Assembly (NCBI RefSeq): GCF_005795905.1
Contig: NZ_VAWE01000001.1
Span: forward strand, 5,073,001 to 5,137,000
Source of the DNA: Streptomyces marianii
GTDB taxonomy: Bacteria > Actinomycetota > Actinomycetes > Streptomycetales > Streptomycetaceae
Length of the DNA stretch: 64,000 bases
Direction of reading: 5' to 3'
Part shown: positions 10,740 through 19,286 of the stretch, one piece after another
Layout: every line of letters begins with the position of its first letter
Position numbering within the stretch: the first letter of the stretch is position 1
Notes under the pieces: generated by a model
What the model was told of the DNA's origin: nothing
What the model saw: the letters and a program-made list of their open reading frames with translations, nothing else
Databases searched by the model: none
Program-made: the position numbers and the translations under genes

Positions 10740-10821
10740 GCCCGGATGGTGGAATGCAGACACGGCGAGCTTAAACCTCGCTGGCCTTCGGGCCGTGCCG
10801 GTTCAAGTCCGGCTCCGGGCA
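10740..10821 (+). tRNA. bldA: tRNA-Leu(UAA), the bldA developmental tRNA
   Basis: The sequence folds as an 82-base class II tRNA. The acceptor GCCCGGA (10740-10746) pairs with TCCGGGC (10814-10820), and A at 10821 is the discriminator. The anticodon arm has GCGAG pairing with CTCGC around the loop CTTAAAC, giving anticodon TAA. The long variable arm and a normal T-arm with GTTCAAGTC are present. CCA is not encoded. In Streptomyces this is the only tRNA that reads UUA efficiently. It is encoded by bldA and is needed for aerial growth and secondary metabolism because TTA codons are confined to such genes. Confidence 0.97.
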
Positions 10822-10918
10822 CGTTCATGCGTCCACGGCGCGAGCGGCAACCGTTGAACTCTTGAAAGCTTGCTCGCGCCCGCGCGGCCGCCGGCGTTGC
10901 CGGACCGAAGCCGGGCCG

Positions 10919-10990
10919 CCCCCTCCCCTCCTCTCCCCTCCCCTCCCCTCCCCTCCCCTCTTCTCCTTGCTCGTTCTCTTCCCTCTCCTC
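10919..10990 (+). repeat. Homopyrimidine tract downstream of bldA
   Basis: A nearly unbroken C/T run on this strand, dominated by iterated CCCCT units, begins about 100 bases after the tRNA. The complementary strand therefore has many GGGG runs separated by one A or so, a layout expected to form G-quadruplexes. The 406-base gap 10822-11227 otherwise shows no gene, apart from the ribosome-binding site of the next CDS. Confidence 0.8.
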
Positions 10991-11227
10991 CCGCCGCCCG
11001 GCCGCCCCGTCCGCCGCTCCCCGGCACCCACCCGGCGTGAATCCCGCCGACCCGGGAATGAGTGAGTCCGTTCACTGGCTGTCATGGGAGGAGAGAGAGC
11101 AGTGCGGGGCCCGGGGCCCCCGGTCAGTCACGATCGAGGAAAGATCCTCCTTCAGCACTAGTCCGAGGTCTTTGCCCCCGCATTACTCTTGTGTCAAGGC
11201 CGCGCAGGGCGGCCATGGAGGAGTGAG

Positions 11228-12115
11228 ATGAGGAGCAGCAACCCGGTCTTCTCGCGACGGGGGTTCAGCCGCGACAACGGCTACGCGGGCTTCAACACCG
11301 CGCCGCAGGCCGGGGGCCCCGCAGTCGGCGGCAACCCGTACGCCCAGGGCGCGGGCAACCCGTATGCCACCAACCCGTACGCGCCGGCGGACGCCCAGCT
11401 GGGTGCCCCGCCGCAGGCGCCTGCCCGCACCAATGTGATGACGATGGACGACGTCGTGGCGCGCACCGCCATGACGCTCGGCACCGTCGTGCTCACGGCG
11501 ATCCTGTCGTGGGTGCTCCTGCCCGTCGACCCGGCCAACATCGGCAAGTCGTACGGCATCGCCATCGGCGCCGCGCTGGTGGCGCTGGTGCTCGGGCTCG
11601 TCCAGTCCTTCAAGCGCAAGCCGTCGCCCGCGCTGATCCTCGCCTACGCGGCGTTCGAGGGCGTCTTCCTCGGTGTGATCTCCAGCGCGGTCTCCACGTA
11701 CATCGCGGACGGCGTGGTCGCCCAGGCCGTGCTCGGCACGATGGCGGTCTTCGCCGGTGTGCTGTTCGCGTACAAGATGCGCTGGATCCGCGTCACCCGC
11801 CGCTTCTACGGCTTCGTGATGGCGGCCGCGATGGGCTTCCTGCTGCTGATGGCGGCGAACCTGCTGTTCGCCGTCTTCGGCGGCGGCGACGGTCTCGGCT
11901 TCCGCAGCGGCGGCCTCGGCATCCTGTTCGGTGTCATCGGCATCATCCTCGGTGCCTGCTTCCTCGCCCTGGACTTCAAGCAGGTCGAGGACGGCATCAA
12001 CTACGGCGCTCCCCGCGAGGAGTCCTGGCTGGCCGCCTTCGGCCTGACCATGACCCTGGTGTGGATCTACCTGGAGATGCTGCGTCTGCTGTCGATCCTG
12101 CAGGGCGACGACTGA
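11228..12115 (+). CDS. Bax inhibitor-1/YccA family membrane protein
   Basis: Polytopic inner-membrane protein of 295 residues. The first 70 or so residues are cytoplasmic and disordered, with repeated N-P-Y-A units (residues about 33-55). Seven predicted membrane helices follow, with the family segments LALDFKQVEDGINYGAPREESWLAA and GLTMTLVWIYLEMLRLL at the C-terminus. BI-1 homologues affect ion leakage and stress, but no bacterial role is firmly set. ATG 11228 has GGAGGAG just upstream. A hairpin follows the stop. Confidence 0.85.
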   Translation: MRSSNPVFSRRGFSRDNGYAGFNTAPQAGGPAVGGNPYAQGAGNPYATNPYAPADAQLGAPPQAPARTNVMTMDDVVARTAMTLGTVVLTAILSWVLLPVDPANIGKSYGIAIGAALVALVLGLVQSFKRKPSPALILAYAAFEGVFLGVISSAVSTYIADGVVAQAVLGTMAVFAGVLFAYKMRWIRVTRRFYGFVMAAAMGFLLLMAANLLFAVFGGGDGLGFRSGGLGILFGVIGIILGACFLALDFKQVEDGINYGAPREESWLAAFGLTMTLVWIYLEMLRLLSILQGDD

Positions 12116-12150
12116 CGCGCGGACGGCCGCCCGGCCGTCCGGTGAGCCGA

Positions 12151-12189
12151 CGAAGGGCCCGCCCCGGCATCCGCCGGGCGGGTCCTTCG
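12151..12189. terminator. Hairpin between converging genes
   Basis: CGAAGGGCCCGCCC pairs with GGGCGGGTCCTTCG apart from one G-T position. It lies 36 bases after the Bax-inhibitor gene and just before the stop of the convergent DUF4287 gene. Confidence 0.6.
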
Positions 12190-12210
12190 CTCGTCCTCGA
12201 GCCGGTTCTG

Positions 12211-12441
12211 CTAGAGCAGCTTGCGGGCCGCCCTCCTCAGGTCGTACTCATGGATGATCGCTTTCGCATGGCCGTACGCGAGATTGTGTTCGCTCCGGAG
12301 CCAGCTGACCTTCTCCTCGAAACGGAACAGGGACGGTCCTTCTTCGACGGTGCGCAGCCAGTCGGCGATTTCACGACCGGTGCAGTGAGGGATGCGGGAG
12401 AGCAGGTTGCGATGGGTCTCTTCGGAGAAGACTTGGGACAT
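12211..12441 (-). CDS. DUF4287-type small protein
   Basis: A 76-residue cytoplasmic protein with the pattern FSEETHRNLLSRIPHCTGREIADWL, typical of DUF4287 proteins of unknown function. The C-terminus is basic (YDLRRAARKLL). The frame opens at 12459. ATG 12441 has GGAGG six bases upstream and gives the usual N-terminus MSQVFSEETH, so it was preferred. Confidence 0.7.
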   Translation of the reverse strand: MSQVFSEETHRNLLSRIPHCTGREIADWLRTVEEGPSLFRFEEKVSWLRSEHNLAYGHAKAIIHEYDLRRAARKLL

Positions 12442-12540
12442 CGGCGCCTCCGGACGCATTGCGCGTGTGGTCCTTCACGTCACCGTGCCTCAGTGTTCGC
12501 GTGTTGGCAACAGTCCCGCACCGGCGCATAGGGTCGCATC

Positions 12541-12864
12541 GTGCTTGATACGACACCTCTGACGGCGGCCGTGGAGCGGTTCGCCGACCGGCTGCGGGCG
12601 GCCCCGCAGAGCCGGCTCCAGCGAGGCGCGGCGGCCGAAGGTCTGGCACTGGCCAGGGAGTTGGCGGAGCGCGCCCAGCGGATCGAGACGCCCGGGCGGC
12701 AGCCGCGGATCATGCCCGACGCGGGTGTCTTCGCGGTCGCGGACCAATTGATGGTGGCCGGGACGGATTTGGCCGAAGCCGTACGCACGGGAGCGGCCTC
12801 GCCGGAGGCACTGGACGAGGCCGTGGAACTGGTCGACGCGGCGGCGCGGCGGGCGCGGCTCTGA
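12541..12864 (+). CDS. Conserved hypothetical protein
   Basis: A 107-residue acidic, Ala/Arg-rich protein predicted to be helical, with no membrane segment or recognised domain. The GTG start at 12541 is divergent from the DUF4287 gene, with 99 bases between them. No Shine-Dalgarno sequence is evident, so the start is tentative. Third-position GC is strong, which supports coding. No function is proposed. Confidence 0.55.
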   Translation: MLDTTPLTAAVERFADRLRAAPQSRLQRGAAAEGLALARELAERAQRIETPGRQPRIMPDAGVFAVADQLMVAGTDLAEAVRTGAASPEALDEAVELVDAAARRARL

Positions 12865-12918
12865 GAGCCCGCCGGGGAGCCCGGGGCCGGGGCCCGCGAG
12901 GCCCTGACCGTCCGGGGC

Positions 12919-13779
12919 TCAGAGCGAGGCGATGACGCGGTCCGCGAGGATGTAGACGTTCTCGCCGCCGCCGCAGCAGAACGTCAGGGCGTACGCACCG
13001 GAGACGCCCGAGCCGCCGAGCAGGACCGGCGTCTGCCCGGCGCGCAGCGCATCCCCGAGCCGCTCCGCGGTCTCGCGGTGCCCCGGCGTCATGCACAGGG
13101 TCGTGCCGTCGGCGAACACGTACACGTCCAACGTGCCGAGCGGCCCCGGCCGTACGTCGGTGAGGGCGGTCGCGGTGTCCGCGAGTTCCTCCAGACGTGC
13201 CACGGTGCGCTCGTGGTCGGTCACCACGGGTGTCTGCACGGGTACGAAGTCGGGGTGTGAGGGGTGCCGTCGGCGGGCCGCGGCCAGCTCCGGGGAGTCC
13301 TCCGCGAACTCGGCGGGCGGCTCGGCGAGCTCCGCGACGTCGTCGAGGGCCTCCGCCGCCTCCAGGTCCATGGCCTCCAGCCCGGCGAAGTCCGCCTGCC
13401 GGGGGATGTAGAGCGGGCCGTCCTCGCCGAGGTCCGCCAGCCCGCCGAGCGTCGACAGCGGCGACTCGCCGACGAAGTGTGGTGCGTCGGCCGCCTCGCG
13501 GGCCTCCTGCGCGGCCCAGAAGGCGCGCGCCTCGGCCAGCTCGCGCTCGCGCTCCTCGGCCAGCGCCTCGGCGACGGCGGCGCGTATCTCGGCGGCGGGT
13601 GCGGTGCGGGCCTGCGGCACGGAGCCGAAGGGGACGCCGCCCTGACGGCTCACGGCGGACAGCTCCGTACGCAGGGTGGTGACCTGCTTGCGCAGCCCGA
13701 GAGTGGTGTGCAGGGCAGCGGCGCCCACGGCCGTGGCAGCGGCGGTGGTCAGCAGCAGGGCGAGGGACATGGCGCTCAC
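12919..13779 (-). CDS. Membrane-anchored hypothetical protein
   Basis: A 286-residue protein with a single N-terminal hydrophobic helix (MSLALLLTTAAATAVGAAAL) followed by a coiled-coil-like, Glu/Ala-rich stretch (about 50-110). The C-terminal globular region contains DVYVFADGTTLCMTPGHRETAERLGDAL and a Cys pair (TFCCGGGENVYILADRVIASL). GTG 13779 has GGGAG seven to eight bases upstream. An ATG three codons later is an alternative. I do not recognise a functional family. Confidence 0.6.
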   Translation of the reverse strand: MSAMSLALLLTTAAATAVGAAALHTTLGLRKQVTTLRTELSAVSRQGGVPFGSVPQARTAPAAEIRAAVAEALAEERERELAEARAFWAAQEAREAADAPHFVGESPLSTLGGLADLGEDGPLYIPRQADFAGLEAMDLEAAEALDDVAELAEPPAEFAEDSPELAAARRRHPSHPDFVPVQTPVVTDHERTVARLEELADTATALTDVRPGPLGTLDVYVFADGTTLCMTPGHRETAERLGDALRAGQTPVLLGGSGVSGAYALTFCCGGGENVYILADRVIASL

Positions 13780-14045
13780 TGACGTACTCCCGGTTCTGAG
13801 GATTCCCCGACTTACTACATCAGCTTGTCGTGAGCCCACACCTGGTGTCAGTGCAATACGTCACGAAAGGGACAGGGGTCTGAGTCGGAAGCTTACCTGC
13901 GTGGCGCTTGTGACCTGGGAAAACCCGCCCCGGCGGGAGATAGGTCACATCCTGGGGGAGATTAGGTCACGGCTGGGCGACGGCGGGGTTGAGAAAGCGG
14001 TTGCCGAGGGACGGGGAGGTGCTTCGCGGCCCCTCCCGGCACCGT

Positions 14046-14100
14046 GCCGTGTGCCGTGTGCCGTGTGCCGTGTGCCGTGTGCCGTGTGCCGTGTGCCGTG
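14046..14100 (+). repeat. Tandem 7-bp repeat (GCCGTGT)n
   Basis: Seven exact copies of GCCGTGT (14046-14094) and a partial eighth, followed by CGCACGGCAC, which can pair back with a unit. It lies in the 425-base gap 13780-14204 between the 5' end of the membrane-anchored gene and the 3' end of the thiolase gene. No gene was found in this gap. Confidence 0.95.
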
Positions 14101-14204
14101 CGCACGGCACGGGCGCGGTGCCACGGCTCCGGTCGCCGTGCGGGCGGGGCGTCGCACACGGGCGCGACGCCCCGCGCCGAGCGGCGCTCATACGCGCTCG
14201 CGCC

Positions 14205-15425
14205 TCAGCTGAGGCGCTCGATGACCATCGCCATGCCCTGGCCGCCGCCCACGCACATCGTCTCCAGGCCGAACTGCTTGTCGTGGAACCGGAGCGAGTT
14301 GATCAGCGTGCCGGTGATCCGGGCGCCCGTCATGCCGAAGGGGTGGCCGACCGCGATCGCGCCGCCGTTCACGTTCAGCTTCTCGAGCGGGATGCCCAGG
14401 TCCCGGTACGACGGGATGACCTGTGCGGCGAACGCCTCGTTGATCTCGACCAGGTCGATGTCGTCGATGGTGAGCCCGGCCCGCCGCAGCGCCTGGTTGC
14501 TCGCCTCGACCGGTCCGTACCCCATGATCTCGGGGGAGAGGCCGGAGACGCCGGTGGAGACGATCCGGGCCAGCGGGGTCAGACCCAGCTCCCGTGCCTT
14601 GGTGTCGGACATGATCACGAGTGCGGCCGCGCCGTCGTTGAGCGGGCAGCAGTTGCCGGCGGTGACCAGGCCGTCGGGGCGGAAGACCGGCTTCAGGCCC
14701 TGAACTCCCTCCACCGTGACACCGGCGCGCGGGCCGTCGTCCTTGCCGACGACCGTGCCGTCCGGCAGCGTCACGGGCGTGATCTCGCGCTCCCAGAAGC
14801 CGTTCTTGATGGCTTCCTCGGCGAGGTTCTGGGACCGCACGCCGAACTCGTCCATGTCCTGGCGGGTGACGCCCTTGAGGCGGGCCAGGTTCTCCGCGGT
14901 CTGGCCCATCGCGATGTACGCGTCCGGGATCAGGCCGTCCTCGCGCGGGTCGTGCCAGCTCGCGCCCTCGCTGGCGGCGACGGCGGCGGTGCGGGCCTCC
15001 GCCTCGGCGAAGAGCGGGTTGTGGGTGTCGGGCAGGCCGTCGGAGGTGCCCTTCACCGAGCGGGAGACCATCTCGACGCCGGCCGATATGAAGACGTCGC
15101 CCTCGCCGGCCTTGATGGCGTGCAGCGCCATGCGGGAGGTCTGCAGCGAGGACGAGCAGTAGCGGGTGACGGTGCAGCCGGGGAGGTGGTCCATCCCCAT
15201 CTGCACGGCGACGATCCGGCCCAGGTTGTGCCCCTGCTCGCCGCCGGGCAGGCCGCAGCCGAGCATCAGGTCGTCGATGTCCTTCGGGTCCAGCTCGGGG
15301 ACCTTGGCCAGCGCGGCCTGGACGATCGTCGCGGTCAGGTCGTCCGGCCGCAGGTCCTTCAGCGAGCCCTTGAAGGCCCGTCCGATGGGGGAGCGGGCGG
15401 CAGAGACGATCACGGCTTCGGGCAT
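14205..15425 (-). CDS. Thiolase (acetyl-CoA C-acyltransferase)
   Basis: Cytoplasmic thiolase of 406 residues, either degradative (beta-oxidation) or acetoacetyl-CoA forming. The nucleophilic cysteine is C90 in TVTRYCSSSLQTS. The His motif is GGAIAVGHPFGMTGAR and the second Cys lies in ETMCVGGGQGMAM. NEAFAAQ, a signature of the family, is also present. The ATG at 15425 has GGAG seven bases upstream. Codons upstream in the same frame look non-coding. Substrate chain length cannot be read from sequence. Confidence 0.9.
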   Translation of the reverse strand: MPEAVIVSAARSPIGRAFKGSLKDLRPDDLTATIVQAALAKVPELDPKDIDDLMLGCGLPGGEQGHNLGRIVAVQMGMDHLPGCTVTRYCSSSLQTSRMALHAIKAGEGDVFISAGVEMVSRSVKGTSDGLPDTHNPLFAEAEARTAAVAASEGASWHDPREDGLIPDAYIAMGQTAENLARLKGVTRQDMDEFGVRSQNLAEEAIKNGFWEREITPVTLPDGTVVGKDDGPRAGVTVEGVQGLKPVFRPDGLVTAGNCCPLNDGAAALVIMSDTKARELGLTPLARIVSTGVSGLSPEIMGYGPVEASNQALRRAGLTIDDIDLVEINEAFAAQVIPSYRDLGIPLEKLNVNGGAIAVGHPFGMTGARITGTLINSLRFHDKQFGLETMCVGGGQGMAMVIERLS

Positions 15426-15651
15426 CACGGCTCCAGTGAGGTGCTTGGGGACGACTGTCTGGAAGTTACCCCCACGTATCGCGCGGGTCACGGTACGGAC
15501 CGTGTGATGCGGGCCTCTTTTCTAAGCGCCCGCTTACGGGTGGGGCGCTTCGGGAGTGGGGCGGGCGCGGCGGCGGCGTCCCCGACCGGCGCGGCACCCG
15601 GCCACGGCCAACGTGGTCCCGGGCCCTGGCGGGCCCGGTCCCTGGCGGTCC

Positions 15652-15802
15652 GGGCCCGTCGTGTGGCCGGGCCTCCACGGCACTTGGGGTGTGTCCGTTC
15701 CGGGGCCTGGCCGGTCCCCGTGCCGGGCCCGTCGCGTGGCCCGTCCCGGCTCGCGGCGCCCGGATGCGCCCGGGCTCCCGGTCCACGGCGACGACCCGGT
15801 CC
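15652..15802. repeat. 151-bp direct repeat, copy A
   Basis: Identical over 151 bases to 15991-16141. It contains the block CACTTGGGGTGTGTCCG. It lies in the gene-free stretch 15426-16224 between two leftward genes. The long open frames across it on either strand have no plausible domain and look like by-products of GC-rich repetition. Confidence 0.95.
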
Positions 15803-15881
15803 CGGTCTCTGGCGGTCCGGGCCCGGGCCCTGGCGACCCGGGCCCGGTCCCTGGCGGTCCGGTCGCGGCCCGCGGCGGTCT

Positions 15882-15937
15882 GGGCCCGTCGTGTGGCCGG
15901 GCCTCCACGGCACTTGGGGTGTGTCCGCTCCGGGGCG
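15882..15937. repeat. Partial copy B of the same repeat
   Basis: The first 56 bases of the unit with one mismatch (C at 15928). Copies B and C also share about 20 bases to their left. Confidence 0.9.
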
Positions 15938-15990
15938 GCTGTTCCCGGTGGCCGGGTCGCCGTGGCCCGGTCGCGGCCCCGCGGCGGTCT

Positions 15991-16141
15991 GGGCCCGTCG
16001 TGTGGCCGGGCCTCCACGGCACTTGGGGTGTGTCCGTTCCGGGGCCTGGCCGGTCCCCGTGCCGGGCCCGTCGCGTGGCCCGTCCCGGCTCGCGGCGCCC
16101 GGATGCGCCCGGGCTCCCGGTCCACGGCGACGACCCGGTCC
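15991..16141. repeat. 151-bp direct repeat, copy C
   Basis: Exact match to 15652-15802, offset by 339 bases. Three tandem copies of the 11-mer CTTCGTCCCGG follow at 16168-16200, just before the stop of the SGNH hydrolase gene. Confidence 0.95.
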
Positions 16142-16224
16142 TGGACCCGGCCGCCTGCCGGGCCCGGCTTCGTCCCGGCTTCGTCCCGGCTTCGTCCCGG
16201 ACCGGACCGGCGCGGGCCGCGGGG

Positions 16225-17247
16225 TCACTCCGTTCCCCGCCCCCGCGCCTCCGCGGCCCGGGGCTCGGAGGGTGCGGGCTCGGTCGGGACCGGCAGGCGG
16301 CGGCGCCTGCGGTGCTTCAGCAGCGCCCACGGGGCGCGGGCGCCCGTGACCTCGGTGCCGGCCTCGCTCGCCGCCTCCGCCGCGGCCTTGGCGACCGGCA
16401 GCATGCCCTCGCGGCGGTCGGCGTCCAGCCTGTCCGTCTCCGGCCACAGGCCGAGCGCCGCGCACAGCGTCGGCAGTACCGCCATCGCCGCCGTGGCGTA
16501 CCCCTCCGCCGAAGGGTGGTAGTTGTCCGGGCCGAACAGTTCGCGGGGGTTCGCCGCGAACTCCGGGCCCAGCAGGTCGCCCAGCGAGACCGTGCGGCCG
16601 CCCTGTTCCACCGCGCCGATCGTCTGCGCGGCCGCGAGCTGCCGGGAGACCCGGCGGGCGAGCCAGCGCAGCGGCTGGTAGACCGGCTCGATGGTGCCGA
16701 GATCCGGGCAGGTGCCCACCACCACCTCCGCGCCCGCCGTCCGCAGTCGGCGCACCGCCGCGGACAGGTACCGTACGGACTGCGTCGGGGGCATCCGGTG
16801 CGTCACGTCGTTCGCCCCGATCATGATCACGCAGACGTCCGGGGCGCGGGCGGGATCGCGCAGGGCCAGACCCACTTGCCGTTCCAGGTCGTCGGAGCGC
16901 GCACCGGGCTGGGCCACGTTCATCAGCTCCACCGGGCGCTCGGCCACGGCCGCGAGTCCCGAGGCCAGCAGTGCCCCCGGGGTCTGCCCCGCCCGGCGCA
17001 CGCCCTGCCCGGCGGCCGTCGAGTCGCCCAGCAGGGCCAGGCGCAGCGGACCTGAGAGCCCGAAGGCCGTGCCGTAGATGCCGTCCGCGCCGGGGGGGAA
17101 GGGTGCCGTGCCGCCCCCCACAGATCTCTTCGCCAGCTGCACCTCGGCCAGCAGAAGAGTCACCGCCGCAGCTCCGAGCAGACCGATCCCGCCGCCGCCG
17201 TATGCCGCGCCCGCCGCGATGCGCCGCGCCACCCTCGCCCTCGACAC
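16225..17247 (-). CDS. SGNH/GDSL-type esterase or lipase
   Basis: A 340-residue hydrolase with one N-terminal membrane helix (GGGGIGLLGAAAVTLLLAEVQ), so probably anchored outside the membrane. SGNH blocks are clear: LALLGDSTAAGQGV (Ser), a Gly/Asn pair in VAQPGARSDD and IMIGANDVTHR, and DNYHPSAEGY (Asp and His). The C-terminus is basic and Pro-rich. The substrate is unknown; acyl esters on lipids or cell-wall polymers are possible. The frame opens at 17352. GTG 17247 has GAGGAGG upstream (about 11 bases) and was preferred. It is divergent from the PLP synthase gene, with 128 bases between them. Confidence 0.78.
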   Translation of the reverse strand: MSRARVARRIAAGAAYGGGGIGLLGAAAVTLLLAEVQLAKRSVGGGTAPFPPGADGIYGTAFGLSGPLRLALLGDSTAAGQGVRRAGQTPGALLASGLAAVAERPVELMNVAQPGARSDDLERQVGLALRDPARAPDVCVIMIGANDVTHRMPPTQSVRYLSAAVRRLRTAGAEVVVGTCPDLGTIEPVYQPLRWLARRVSRQLAAAQTIGAVEQGGRTVSLGDLLGPEFAANPRELFGPDNYHPSAEGYATAAMAVLPTLCAALGLWPETDRLDADRREGMLPVAKAAAEAASEAGTEVTGARAPWALLKHRRRRRLPVPTEPAPSEPRAAEARGRGTE

Positions 17248-17375
17248 AGTCCCAGCCACCTCCTCGTAGCCGTGCAGTCGTCCAAGAGCTAACTGCCCCG
17301 TAACGGCCGTAGCCCAATCTCGCGCCGAATGCGCATACGCTGACGGAACCACTACGGAGATCCCGGAGACTTACG

Positions 17376-18761
17376 GTGCAATTCCACGACTCGATGATCA
17401 GTCTGGTTGGCAATACCCCGCTGTTGAAGCTGAACAGCGTGACCGCGGGCATTCAGGCGACGGTCCTCGCCAAGGTCGAGTACTTCAACCCCGGCGGATC
17501 GGTGAAGGACCGCATCGCCCTGCGCATGATCGAGGCCGCCGAGCAGAGCGGAGAGCTCGAGCCGGGCGGCACGATCGTCGAGCCGACGAGCGGCAACACC
17601 GGCGTCGGACTTGCCATCGTGGCCCAGCAGAAGGGCTACAAGTGCATCTTCGTCTGCCCGGACAAGGTGTCCACGGACAAGATCAATGTGCTGCGCGCCT
17701 ACGGTGCCGAGGTCGTCGTCTGCCCCACGGCGGTCGACCCGGAGCACCCGGACTCGTACTACAACGTCTCGGACCGGCTGGTGCGCGAGACGCCGGGCGC
17801 CTGGAAGCCGGACCAGTACTCGAACCCGAACAACCCGCGTTCGCACTACGAGACGACCGGTCCCGAGCTCTGGGAACAGACTGAGGGAAGAATCACCCAT
17901 TTCGTGGCCGGTATCGGCACCGGCGGCACCATCTCCGGCACCGGCAACTACCTGAAGGAGACCAGCGGCGGCAAGGTCCGCGTCGTCGGCGCGGACCCGG
18001 AGGGCTCCGTCTACTCAGGCGGCTCCGGCCGGCCGTACCTGGTCGAGGGCGTCGGCGAGGACTTCTGGCCCACCGCCTACGACCCGAACGTCACCGACGA
18101 GATCATCGCGGTGTCCGACAAGGACTCGTTCCAGATGACGCGCCGCCTGGCCAAGGAGGAGGGCCTCCTGGTCGGCGGCTCCTGCGGCATGGCCGTCGTC
18201 GCCGCGCTGCGCGTGGCCGAGGGCCTCGGCCCGGACGACGTGGTCGTCGTGCTGCTGCCGGACAGCGGCCGCGGCTATCTGTCGAAGATCTTCAACGACG
18301 AGTGGATGAACGACTACGGCTTCCTGGAGCAGGCCGGTGACCAGCCGCGGGTCGGCGACGTGCTGAAGCACAAGGAGGGGGCGCTGCCGTCCCTCGTGCA
18401 CATGCACCCCGAGGAGACGGTCGGCCAGGCCATCGAGGTGCTGCGCGAGTACGGCGTCTCCCAGATGCCGATCGTGAAGCCGGGCGCCGGGCATCCGGAC
18501 GTCATGGCCGCCGAGGTCATCGGCTCCGTGGTGGAGCGGGAGCTGCTGGATGCGCTCTTCACACAGCGCGCCTCGCTGAACGACCCGCTGGAGAAGCACA
18601 TGAGCGACCCGCTTCCCCAGGTCGGATCCGGTGAGCCGGTCGGCGACCTGATGTCCGTGCTCGGCTCCGCCGACGCCGCGATCGTGCTGGTCGAGGGCAA
18701 GCCCACGGGCGTCGTGAGCCGCCAGGACCTGCTGTCGTTCCTGGCACGGTCCGGGAAGTAG
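17376..18761 (+). CDS. Cystathionine beta-synthase-like PLP enzyme with CBS pair
   Basis: PLP-dependent fold-type II enzyme of 461 residues. The PLP lysine lies in YFNPGGSVKDRIA (about residue 45), the phosphate-binding loop in EPTSGNTGVG, and GIGTGGTISGTG completes the site. The C-terminal 130 residues form two CBS motifs, which usually bind adenosyl ligands. It makes cystathionine from serine and homocysteine, or cysteine from O-acetylserine. The CBS pair favours the former in the trans-sulfuration pathway. The GTG start has CGGAG seven to eight bases upstream. Confidence 0.9.
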   Translation: MQFHDSMISLVGNTPLLKLNSVTAGIQATVLAKVEYFNPGGSVKDRIALRMIEAAEQSGELEPGGTIVEPTSGNTGVGLAIVAQQKGYKCIFVCPDKVSTDKINVLRAYGAEVVVCPTAVDPEHPDSYYNVSDRLVRETPGAWKPDQYSNPNNPRSHYETTGPELWEQTEGRITHFVAGIGTGGTISGTGNYLKETSGGKVRVVGADPEGSVYSGGSGRPYLVEGVGEDFWPTAYDPNVTDEIIAVSDKDSFQMTRRLAKEEGLLVGGSCGMAVVAALRVAEGLGPDDVVVVLLPDSGRGYLSKIFNDEWMNDYGFLEQAGDQPRVGDVLKHKEGALPSLVHMHPEETVGQAIEVLREYGVSQMPIVKPGAGHPDVMAAEVIGSVVERELLDALFTQRASLNDPLEKHMSDPLPQVGSGEPVGDLMSVLGSADAAIVLVEGKPTGVVSRQDLLSFLARSGK

Positions 18762-18776
18762 GCGGTACGGGGCCGG

Positions 18777-18808
18777 GGTCCCCGCGCGGAGAGGGATGCG
18801 CGGGGACC
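18777..18808 (+). terminator. Hairpin after the PLP synthase gene
   Basis: GGTCCCCGCGC (18777-18787) pairs exactly with GCGCGGGGACC (18798-18808) 16 bases after the stop. The rest of the 525-base gap to the next gene has only an AT-rich patch (19109-19150), which probably contains the promoter of the RpiR gene. Confidence 0.65.
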
Positions 18809-19286
18809 GCCGCACCCCCGTGACCGGGGGGGGCGGGACGACGGCGGTCCCCGCGAGGGACGCGGTCCGGGTCAGGGCCGGTCTCACGTCCGGGCGTCCA
18901 TGGAGGTCCGGGAGCCGCTCCGGAGGTCCTTGACGCCGACATCCCCCAATGTGCCGGACGTGTGTTAAGCGAGTGCTGCGCCGACATGTCGCGCCCGTAC
19001 CACTTGCGCGAAGCTCCGTTCGCCGCAAGCCCGGTGGCGCCGTCGGCCGGGCACGGCAAGCCCGGTGCCCTCCGGGGCGGCTGAGGGAGGCGACGGTACG
19101 GCTTGCCCGTTCTGTATATGGTCATGCAGAGTTTAAGAACACTGAATAGCCGGTGGGCCGTAGTTCTCGGTGATCTTCGTGTCCGTTCCGCCTCCCCGTA
19201 CCGCGCTCTCGCGGTACTGTCCGGCGTCCGGGAGCGGGCCGGTCCCTCCGGCGCGCCGGGCGAGACGAACTGGGGGACGGGACGGC

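Noticed and set aside
14044..14100. CRISPR array
   Set aside because: The unit is 7 bp with no spacers; no cas genes or spaced 25-40 bp repeats occur in the window.
13989..16349. A 786-codon open frame on the plus strand across the thiolase and the repeat region
   Set aside because: It lies antisense to a clear thiolase gene and continues through repeats. It has no start signal and no recognisable domain, and open antisense frames are expected at this GC content.
15488..17452. A 654-codon minus-strand frame over the repeat block and the SGNH gene
   Set aside because: It is a different frame from the SGNH hydrolase, which has all catalytic blocks. The product is Pro/Arg/Gly-rich low complexity.
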